NCBI GenBank assembly: GCA_024642295.1
Contig: JAHEBK010000046.1
Span: 1 to 9,413, forward strand
Source: Flavobacterium sp.
GTDB lineage: Bacteria > Bacteroidota > Bacteroidia > Flavobacteriales > Flavobacteriaceae
Direction of reading: 5' to 3'
DNA: 9,413 bases
The notes under the pieces are model-generated. The model was not told the origin of the DNA. It searched no databases and saw nothing but the letters and a program-made list of their open reading frames with translations. The translations under genes and the position numbers were made by a program. Positions 1-6,522 of this stretch are shown here, piece by piece. Position 1 is the stretch's first letter. Every line of letters begins with the position of its first letter.

Positions 1-288
1 TACGTTGGTGTAATTTTTAATATCGCCCATAATTTCTTCCATATAAGGTTCAAAGGCAGCGTGCATGGCATCTACTGAATCAAAATAGATATGTCCCATT
101 GCCATAAAAGGGCTTTCAGAACCTTTATCAAATGCACTTATACCATATTCAACAGCTGAATGCTTCATGGCTTCTCCTAAATAATTACCAACCATAGGCG
201 TATGCACGTTACAGTAATAGTCTATATCAAAATAACTAGTTTCTGTTTTTGGGTATAAAGCACTCAATTTTATCATTCCTTTTTTCAT
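1..288 (-). CDS. EthD family protein (3' end cut by window edge)
   Basis: Reading the minus strand from the ATG at 288-286 gives 96 residues that stay open to the window edge. The protein starts MKKGMIKLSALYP and continues with Y-F-D-I-D-Y-Y-C-N-V-H-T-P-M-V, then MAMGHIYFDSVDAMHAAF and ends ...EIMGDIKNYTNV. This is the EthD-type ferredoxin-like fold: an N-terminal beta strand, the conserved D-x-x-Y-Y-x-x-x-H-x-P-M helix start, and the late I-M-x-D-I-x-N-Y-T segment. Family members are about 100 residues long, so only around ten are missing. There is no signal peptide, so it should be cytoplasmic. A second Met (residue 5) is a possible alternative start. EthD proteins are small dimeric alpha+beta barrels. 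The founding member is needed for ethyl tert-butyl ether degradation, but the reaction of most homologues is unknown. It lies 67 bases after the GH43 stop on the same strand and may be the distal gene of the operon. The family call is firm; the function is not known. Confidence 0.85.
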   Translation of the reverse strand, partial: MKKGMIKLSALYPKTETSYFDIDYYCNVHTPMVGNYLGEAMKHSAVEYGISAFDKGSESPFMAMGHIYFDSVDAMHAAFEPYMEEIMGDIKNYTNV

Positions 289-339
289 TTTAATGTATTT
301 ATTTGTTATTAATTATGTTCATTTTTTCCTTTAAATTTT

Positions 340-373
340 AGTTCCAATCTAACTGCTAATTAAATTGGAAACT
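340..373. repeat. Imperfect inverted repeat at the end of the GH43 gene
   Basis: AGTTCCAAT (340-348) pairs with ATTGGAAACT (364-373) with one bulged A, enclosing a 15-base AT-rich loop that contains the GH43 stop codon. It could form a hairpin in the transcript between GH43 and the EthD gene, but no U-tract follows the stem. It is therefore not a convincing intrinsic terminator and may be chance. Confidence 0.2.
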
Positions 374-1762
374 ATCTATCTTGCAAAGTTCACTAGCAGG
401 ATTTTGATCTTTTGGTGTTTGCTTATTTTCATTGACACTTATTCGAAGCGCATGAATTCCAGTGGTTTTTTTAATTGGTACCTTTAATGTAATCCATTCA
501 TCATCTACTCTTTTAGGAACATCAATAGTTGCGATTGTTGTTCCTAAATCTAATTTTGTAAAAGAATCAATACTAACTATAATTTTAAACGGTTTTTGTC
601 CCGGTGCTACTTTTATAGAAATGGTTTGTGCTCCGTCTTTAAAGTCTAAATATTTAAAAAAAGCTTTGTCGCCATTTTGAAAACCATCCAACACTTCATT
701 GCCCTCTTTTAAAGTAGAAATCCTTACATTTCCTAAAAGCATACAGGCTCTGCGAGCATCTATAGTTTCTAAAGCATTTAAAGGCAAACCTGCTCCTTGC
801 GAAGTCATTTGTGCTTCTATAATAGATCCATCTTCTCTAAACGTTATAGGTTCCACACAAGCTTTACGCATTTTAACGCTGTTATTAGTAGAGCGGTGGT
901 AAAACACATACCATTTGTCTTTAAATTGAGTGATAGAACCATGGTTGTTCCATACTGCAGGATCACAATATTTATTGTCAATGATTACCCCACCATAAGT
1001 GTAAGGTCCCATAGGCGATTTGCTGGTAGCGTATCCTATACTGGTTGGTGCGCCACCTCTACTCACATCAGCATACACTAAATAATACAAACCATTTCGT
1101 TTCGTCATGAAAACCCCTTCGTGAAAAAAATGGTCTTTTTCAGTAAGAACGTTTTCTTTTACAGATTCCAAATCGATAGAAACTCTATTAGGATTGAGCT
1201 TCGCCATTTTTGCTGTAAACTGCCCCCAAATATAATAAGCTTGACCATCGTCATCAACAAATACAGCAGGATCAATTTCATTATGTTTTCCAATATCAAT
1301 GGGTTGGCCGTTTTTAAAAGGCCCCTCTGGTGAATTTGAAGTTGCTACACCTTCACAACTATAGCCGTTAACGAGAAGGGACGGCAAACAATAGTATAAA
1401 TAATATTTGTTATCGAAAAATTCTATATCTGGGGCATAAAGTCTTTGATCGCTATAAGCAACCTCATCATTTTTACCTTTTGAAGCAAAGCTTGTACCTG
1501 TTAAACTCCAAGTACTCAAATCCTTTGACGACAAAACTCTATAACTGTTAGAGCAATAATAATCCAGACTCTCATCTCTTGAGCCATACACATACATTTT
1601 CCCATCATTCCACACTCTGGCTGTGGGGTCAGCTATGTAAACCCCTTCAGGGCTTATCGGGTTTTGAGCTTTATTCTCTTGGGTAATTATTAAAAAAATA
1701 ATGCTCAAAAAAACTATTTTACTTAACCAAAACGGGCTTCTTATAGTTTGAATTTGTTTCAT
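356..1762 (-). CDS. Secreted GH43 glycoside hydrolase with C-terminal CBM6-like domain
   Basis: A 468-residue exported enzyme. Residues 1-33 form a Sec signal peptide (hydrophobic core about 16-27, likely cut after K-A-Q33). Residues 38-315 form a GH43 five-bladed beta-propeller. The three expected acidic residues are visible: D45 in IADPTARVW (general base), D164 in EIDPAVFVDDDG (pKa modulator) and E215 in HEGVF (general acid). YAPDIEF (109-115) and NNHGS (272-276, its His being the usual metal-site position) also fit the family. Residues about 340-468 resemble a CBM6 beta-sandwich: G-F-x-N-G-D-x-A-F-F-K-Y-x-D-F around 360-374, ending H-A-L-R-I-S-V. GH43 enzymes typically remove xylose, arabinose or sometimes galactose by inversion. 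I cannot assign the subfamily or exact linkage. Its start is six bases after the sulfatase stop, so the two are co-transcribed and probably act on the same sulfated, pentose-bearing glycan. No T9SS sorting domain is seen at the C-terminus, so a periplasmic location is likely. Confidence 0.9.
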   Translation of the reverse strand: MKQIQTIRSPFWLSKIVFLSIIFLIITQENKAQNPISPEGVYIADPTARVWNDGKMYVYGSRDESLDYYCSNSYRVLSSKDLSTWSLTGTSFASKGKNDEVAYSDQRLYAPDIEFFDNKYYLYYCLPSLLVNGYSCEGVATSNSPEGPFKNGQPIDIGKHNEIDPAVFVDDDGQAYYIWGQFTAKMAKLNPNRVSIDLESVKENVLTEKDHFFHEGVFMTKRNGLYYLVYADVSRGGAPTSIGYATSKSPMGPYTYGGVIIDNKYCDPAVWNNHGSITQFKDKWYVFYHRSTNNSVKMRKACVEPITFREDGSIIEAQMTSQGAGLPLNALETIDARRACMLLGNVRISTLKEGNEVLDGFQNGDKAFFKYLDFKDGAQTISIKVAPGQKPFKIIVSIDSFTKLDLGTTIATIDVPKRVDDEWITLKVPIKKTTGIHALRISVNENKQTPKDQNPASELCKIDSFQFN

Positions 1763-1768
1763 TTAATA

Positions 1769-3220
1769 CTATTTATTTTTCTTCGCTATTTCTTCTGTTG
1801 CCTCAAAAGACAAGTGCCCTGTAGATCCTTTTCCTAAAATTTTATATTCAGATTTTGGTAATTGTAAACGATGCTGCGAAATTACTTTAGCATATTTTGA
1901 TTCTTTAACCAAATTATACCATTCATTAGGATCTGTTTTATGATCATAAAATTCTTCCGTTCCATCATTATAATGCATGTATCGATACTGTTCTGAACTG
2001 ATAGCGTAATTGCCAGGACCAAAACAAGTTTGGGCATAATAAGGCCAACTAGTATTTGTGTTTTTCAATAATGGAACCAAAGAATGTCCTTCATGTTTTG
2101 GATCAGGTTTTAAATGGCTTAACTCTAAAAGTGTAGGATATAAATCCAACAATTGAACTGGTTTATTACACTTTTTACCTTTTGATATTCCAGGTCCTGC
2201 AATAATAATAGGGACTCTAGTACCATCTTCCCACAAACTACGTTTAGCAAAACGTTCTTTCTCTCCTAAATGAAAACCATGGTCGCTAAATAAAACTACA
2301 TAAGTATTCTTACCATATTCGCCTTTATCTAAAGCATCTAATACACGCCCTATTTGCGCATCTACAAAGCTTACACATGCCAAATAAGATTGAACTAATG
2401 GCTTCCACTGATTGTGTTCTTTAACCCAATCAAAAGTTGGAGAAACATGATTTAATCTTGAAATATTTATTCCGTAGGTAGAAATATCATCTAAATCGTT
2501 TGATATAACTGCAGGAAGCTGTAAAGATTCTAGAGGGTACATATCAAACCATTTTTGTGGTGCAAATTGTGGTACATGAGGTCTATAAAACCCTACTCCC
2601 ATCCAAAACGGCTGATTCATTTTGCTTCCCAATTTTTCTTCTGCCCAAGTTGCTAATTTATAATCCGGCATTTGTTCATCTTTTTCGGGAAATACACCCC
2701 AATCCCATAGTGGATGTCCTGGAAAATCACTGATTTTTTTAGCAGGCATAGGTCCAAACCCACCAAAACTCCCAGCATAGTTTGGTATATGCGTCTCATT
2801 AATCCCTGGAGCATTATGCAAAAGCTTTCCTGCACCAAAAACATTATAACCCTCATTTTGAAATCTTTTAGGCATGACAATATTTTTAACAGCAACAGGT
2901 GATTCTACGATATCTGGGTCTAAAAAATAAATACCTGTAGTATTTGGCTGTAACGAGGTCATGACACTTGCTCTACTAGGATTACATACAGGTGCCTGAC
3001 ATTGTGCATTAGTAAATAATACCCCCCTAGCCGCTAATCTATCCATATTTGGCGTTTTTGCTTGAGGATGCCCTCCCATAACCCCAATCCAGTCGTTTAA
3101 ATCATCAACTGCAATGAATAGAACATTTGGTTTACTCTTTTCTTTTGGAATTTGAGAACTACAGGATGTAACAGTAACTGCAAGGAAAGATATTGACAGT
3201 ATTTTTTTTAAGTGTTTCAT
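1769..3220 (-). CDS. Lipoprotein S1-type sulfatase, iduronate-2-sulfatase-like
   Basis: 483 residues. The N-terminus MKHLKKILSISFLAVTVTSC is a lipoprotein signal with lipobox V-T-S-C20, so the mature protein should be membrane anchored. I see no clear acidic surface-export signal after the cysteine. The sulfatase core is complete. NVLFIAVDDLNDW (32-44) carries metal ligands D39 and D40. C79 in C-N-P-S-R (79-83) is the residue converted to formylglycine, so the Cys-type maturation enzyme is required. GKLLH (131-135), YRPHVP (212-217), SDHG (312-315) and K326 supply the other active-site residues. The spacing and the GK-x-x-H, RPH and FSDHGFHLGE motifs match iduronate-2-sulfatase-like enzymes (probably SulfAtlas S1_7). 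That group acts on several sulfated sugars, so the true substrate need not be iduronate. It follows the CBM9/PKD gene by 74 bases and precedes GH43 by six. Family call firm, subfamily moderate, substrate unknown. Confidence 0.92.
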   Translation of the reverse strand: MKHLKKILSISFLAVTVTSCSSQIPKEKSKPNVLFIAVDDLNDWIGVMGGHPQAKTPNMDRLAARGVLFTNAQCQAPVCNPSRASVMTSLQPNTTGIYFLDPDIVESPVAVKNIVMPKRFQNEGYNVFGAGKLLHNAPGINETHIPNYAGSFGGFGPMPAKKISDFPGHPLWDWGVFPEKDEQMPDYKLATWAEEKLGSKMNQPFWMGVGFYRPHVPQFAPQKWFDMYPLESLQLPAVISNDLDDISTYGINISRLNHVSPTFDWVKEHNQWKPLVQSYLACVSFVDAQIGRVLDALDKGEYGKNTYVVLFSDHGFHLGEKERFAKRSLWEDGTRVPIIIAGPGISKGKKCNKPVQLLDLYPTLLELSHLKPDPKHEGHSLVPLLKNTNTSWPYYAQTCFGPGNYAISSEQYRYMHYNDGTEEFYDHKTDPNEWYNLVKESKYAKVISQHRLQLPKSEYKILGKGSTGHLSFEATEEIAKKNK

Positions 3221-3294
3221 AAATAATTAATCGTTTTTTATTGTTTTATATTTTATATCTAATATTCTGAAAATTGATGCTAATAGGCTTAATT

Positions 3295-4389
3295 TTATTT
3301 GGTTACCACATCCCAAACTTTAGATCGTATGGATTTACCTTCATTACCTTCAACAGTGAGTATAACCGTCCATTCCCCAGCCTTTTCATATTTATGCGAA
3401 GGGTTTTGTTCGTTGGAACTATGCCCATCTCCAAAATTCCAATGCCATTTATTAATATTGCCGTATGATTCGTCTTTAAATTGAAACCACCTTTGTTTGC
3501 GGTCTATTTCGATAAAAGACCAATTAGCATCTATAGACTTCAAATGTACTTTATCCAATGGCATCAACCGAAATTGATTTAGGTAGGATGCATCATATAT
3601 CATCCTTGAATCATGTGCCAAATTCATGAACGATTCACAAGTAGCTCCATCAAAATCCAAGAAGCACCATGACATGCCAATGAGATCATTTTCTTCAAGC
3701 TTTGTAACAGTAGATTCTTGAAATCCTTCAACAGCAGCATAATCAAATGGTGTAATCCAAAATTCCATTTTTAAGATTCCAGATTCAGCATGTTTAAAAT
3801 TATAATCGTAAGCAACGTTGTAATATGGAAATTCTTTTATCCAAGGCGTATTACCCCATATCATAACCGCATCTTTATTCTGTACTGGTGTAAAAATATG
3901 ATAGTTTTGTGCATGCGCCCCATGTCCTTTAAAATGAAGCTCTTCAATTGCAATTTTATCTTTGTTCCCATTATGTTGCTTTATAAAGGGGCCTCCAGAA
4001 AGATTACCATCAACCACTAACTCAAAAATATCCTGACTAAGAGCAGGATGGTCAAAATCCCAATAGTCATCCTGCATTTCTAAATAAAAATACAGTCGAT
4101 TTATACCTTTTACCCAACCAACCTTTACCGAAATATCAAAGTCTTTGGGGTCTAGGTTAAGGCCATTTCCAAATCGGGTATCATTCAATTGGTCTAATCC
4201 AATAGTATAAGATTCTGGCACCATATCCCAATCGGAAAAATCGCCATCAATACGCGGCATTTTATCTTTAGGAAATTGATATATTTTATATTCTTTATCG
4301 GGGATAGAAAAAGAGCTTACTATGAATGAAAAAATCAAGATTCCTGAAACAAACAGCATAGTTTTTAATATGGTAGTTCTGTTTTTCAT
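3295..4389 (-). CDS. Exported CBM9-like plus PKD-domain glycan-binding protein
   Basis: 364 residues. Residues 1-28 form a hydrophobic export signal (core about 11-26). There is no lipobox cysteine, so it is either cleaved near S-F-S28 or left as an N-terminal anchor. Residues about 36-280 look like a CBM9-like or DOMON-type beta-sandwich: the opening I-D-G-D-F-S-D-W-D (47-55) is the usual signature, followed by VKVGWVKGINRLYFYLEM and aromatic-rich strands. Residues about 283-362 form a PKD domain with W-N-F-G-D-G (317-322), N-P-S-H-K-Y (329-334) and G-E-W-T-V-I-L-T-V (338-346). No hydrolase or lyase motif is visible, so a binding or accessory role is likely. Its ATG overlaps the upstream stop in an ATGA, suggesting translational coupling and roughly matched amounts of the two proteins. 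The domain calls are good; the ligand is unknown. Confidence 0.8.
   Translation of the reverse strand: MKNRTTILKTMLFVSGILIFSFIVSSFSIPDKEYKIYQFPKDKMPRIDGDFSDWDMVPESYTIGLDQLNDTRFGNGLNLDPKDFDISVKVGWVKGINRLYFYLEMQDDYWDFDHPALSQDIFELVVDGNLSGGPFIKQHNGNKDKIAIEELHFKGHGAHAQNYHIFTPVQNKDAVMIWGNTPWIKEFPYYNVAYDYNFKHAESGILKMEFWITPFDYAAVEGFQESTVTKLEENDLIGMSWCFLDFDGATCESFMNLAHDSRMIYDASYLNQFRLMPLDKVHLKSIDANWSFIEIDRKQRWFQFKDESYGNINKWHWNFGDGHSSNEQNPSHKYEKAGEWTVILTVEGNEGKSIRSKVWDVVTK
4386..4389 (-). other. ATGA stop/start overlap
   Basis: On the minus strand the TGA stop of the 698-residue protein (4388-4386) shares bases with the ATG of the CBM9/PKD protein (4389-4387). This four-base overlap is the usual arrangement for translational reinitiation and shows that the two genes share one transcript. 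Confidence 0.9.
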
Positions 4390-6482
4390 TTTTTACTGGC
4401 TTTTCTATCAAGAATATAGTAGATGTTTTCGACTATAGGTGCTGGCATAATCATCATACCACCATAATTACCTGTTACACTGTTATGTGTATCAGGAAAG
4501 GCATAATCATATTCTCCTCTTAGATAACGTTCATATTGTTCTGGTAAGTTGTGTGGCAACCAATTTCTATCAATGGTTTGAGCAGCCATCCAACGAATAG
4601 CGGCATTTGTAATTCCTTCTTGATAACGCAACCAATCAATCTCTGGATCAATCTCATCCCAATTTAAGTTGTAATGAGCTACATCAGAAAACACAGAAAG
4701 CACTTCCCATTGTACATGGTCACGAACCCAATTGGCAAAATACCAATCGCTTGAACTTAATACAGGTTTGGTATCATATAACATGGGAGTTCCATCTGGC
4801 TCCCAAAGGTGTGTAAATGTAAGTAGGGTACGCATCCAATACACCGCTTTGGTTCTGTATTTTTCTTCCTTAAATTCTTGGTAGGCTAAATAGTTGCCCA
4901 CCGCAGCATGACCAGCAGCTAAAAGATTGGCTGCATGTAATGGGGTTTCCCAAAAATCGCCCGCTTCTGGCCGTTGCATGTCCATACAAAAGTCAAATGC
5001 CTTTTTGGCGGCTTCAATAAAACGTTGGTCATTAGTTTCCTTGCCTATATTCAACAAACGAATAGCTGGTCTAATAGTAATATCTAAAGCCGTTTCGCCT
5101 TGTAAACCCATAGGTTCTATAAATGAAGTTGCCACTTTAAAATCGTCTTTTTCTATAGCATCTGGATTAAAAACAAACGACCCGTCTGCTTTTTGTTCTT
5201 TCAACCATTGTTCGCCTTCTTGTATCGCAGCTTCCTTACTTTTAGAAGCTCTTTTGTTTATTTCATTTTCTGACCATTCAATTTTCTTTTGAAGTTCTTT
5301 TGATAACGTACTCCTCTTATTTTCTAATACATAACGTCTTAAAAAAATAGGCACATTTGGTCTGATTACATGCTCGGGTCTTTGAACGATTCCGAAACCT
5401 TTCCCTTCATGCCAAAAATTAGTGTTGTACGCATTTGCTATTCGATCTAGTGTTTCTTTATACGACCAACGTGGTGTGGATGGTACAGGTAACCCCTTAT
5501 GCATTACATAATCTGTAACTACATTTGTACTATTGCCTTTACTTAACCAAAGTTCGGCATCAAAATTAACGATCTGGTCAATTTTTAATTCTAAAGGTAT
5601 TTTTGCAACCACCTCGTTTTCATGCCCTTCAATACTGGCATCAGGAACCATCAACCCCATAAGATGATTGTTTTTACGATCCACAAAATTTGGAGATGCA
5701 AAAACGGGTTGTGGCTTGTGGTCTCTGTAATTGAACCATCGAGATGCTGTTTGTTTGGAATTCCAAGAAAGCCCAATACCAACTCCTTCATGACTTAAGG
5801 CCATTACTGGGATAGACACCTTGTTAGGGTGCGGTGCAACTCTAAGCGCCCAAGGATCTTTAAAAAAATCTGTACCACTCGTCCATTCATCATCAATTGC
5901 CCAATCAACTCCTGGTAAAATGGCATCTGTCTTTTCAATTTTAAATGAATCTTCGCCAACTTTTAGCCAAGGTCCTCGAATGTATTCAGCATTATAATTT
6001 CCAGTAGCCTTTAATCGATAATTTAATTTGATAAAAGGAGAATCTTTCTCCATAATAAAACTTACAGTTCCTTTAATAGCAGGTTCTGGAAATGGGTAAG
6101 CCATCCAGTTTTCGAAAGATGTTCCTTTAAGCACTTCCCTAACCACTACAGAAGCAACCTTGAAAATTAAGATTTCGCCTTTATCTGTTTTTTCCTTTGT
6201 ATAAGACTCTGCTACAAAACGCACTGGAATGTCTTGGTCTTGAAGTTTTATTTCGCCCAAATGTTCTAATACCGCCATCATTTTACCAGCAGGTGTTACT
6301 ACTTCTCCCCAACCCCAACCTTTAATCCTTTTATAAAAGTTGAGTTTTATATATTCATTTTCTAATGATACAGATTCTTTTGAATAACTGGTACGCTTAA
6401 AATTTGGTGTATTTTGGGCATAATGCAATAAGGGTAACAGTATTATAATGAATAAAATAAAATGTTTTCCAATTGTTTTCAT
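4386..6482 (-). CDS. Secreted protein, beta-sandwich plus alpha/alpha-toroid-like, probable glycan-active enzyme of unassigned family
   Basis: 698 residues with a Sec signal peptide (1-23, cut after H-Y-A-Q). Residues about 35-330 are beta-rich with many aromatics (for example KGWGWGE 54-60 and FNYRDHKPQPVF 250-261). Residues 385-430 are charged and helical, forming a linker. Residues about 415-690 consist of regularly spaced amphipathic helices resembling a six-hairpin (alpha/alpha) toroid. Its most conserved-looking segments are D-F-W-E-T-P-L-H-A (509-517) with the following A-A-G-H-A-A, SSDWYFANWVRDHVQWE (577-593), and N-S-V-T-G-N-Y-G-G (667-675). These hold candidate catalytic or substrate-binding residues E512, H516, H525, D579, R587, D588, H589 and E593. 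The order of beta-sandwich then toroid occurs in several hydrolase and lyase families, but I recognise none of their signatures. Its position between a putative hydrolase and a CBM/PKD protein supports a role in degrading the same glycan. It starts 40 bases after the upstream stop. Hydrolase versus lyase cannot be decided from sequence reading. Confidence 0.7.
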   Translation of the reverse strand: MKTIGKHFILFIIILLPLLHYAQNTPNFKRTSYSKESVSLENEYIKLNFYKRIKGWGWGEVVTPAGKMMAVLEHLGEIKLQDQDIPVRFVAESYTKEKTDKGEILIFKVASVVVREVLKGTSFENWMAYPFPEPAIKGTVSFIMEKDSPFIKLNYRLKATGNYNAEYIRGPWLKVGEDSFKIEKTDAILPGVDWAIDDEWTSGTDFFKDPWALRVAPHPNKVSIPVMALSHEGVGIGLSWNSKQTASRWFNYRDHKPQPVFASPNFVDRKNNHLMGLMVPDASIEGHENEVVAKIPLELKIDQIVNFDAELWLSKGNSTNVVTDYVMHKGLPVPSTPRWSYKETLDRIANAYNTNFWHEGKGFGIVQRPEHVIRPNVPIFLRRYVLENKRSTLSKELQKKIEWSENEINKRASKSKEAAIQEGEQWLKEQKADGSFVFNPDAIEKDDFKVATSFIEPMGLQGETALDITIRPAIRLLNIGKETNDQRFIEAAKKAFDFCMDMQRPEAGDFWETPLHAANLLAAGHAAVGNYLAYQEFKEEKYRTKAVYWMRTLLTFTHLWEPDGTPMLYDTKPVLSSSDWYFANWVRDHVQWEVLSVFSDVAHYNLNWDEIDPEIDWLRYQEGITNAAIRWMAAQTIDRNWLPHNLPEQYERYLRGEYDYAFPDTHNSVTGNYGGMMIMPAPIVENIYYILDRKASKK

Positions 6483-6522
6483 AGCCTATATATTTTGAGA
6501 TGTTAGTTTTATTACTAATTAA

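Noticed and set aside
462..1333. Several short plus-strand open frames opposite the GH43 gene.
   Set aside because: They lie antisense inside a gene with clear domain evidence, have low-complexity translations and no family signature.
3221..3294. Possible internal promoter before the sulfatase gene.
   Set aside because: The 74-base AT-rich gap shows no Bacteroidota-type -7 element (TAnnTTTG) on the minus strand and no clear -33 TTTG at the right distance.
4927..5292. A 121-codon plus-strand open frame opposite the 698-residue protein.
   Set aside because: It is antisense to a well-supported coding frame and has no recognisable motif or signal; long antisense frames arise by chance here.
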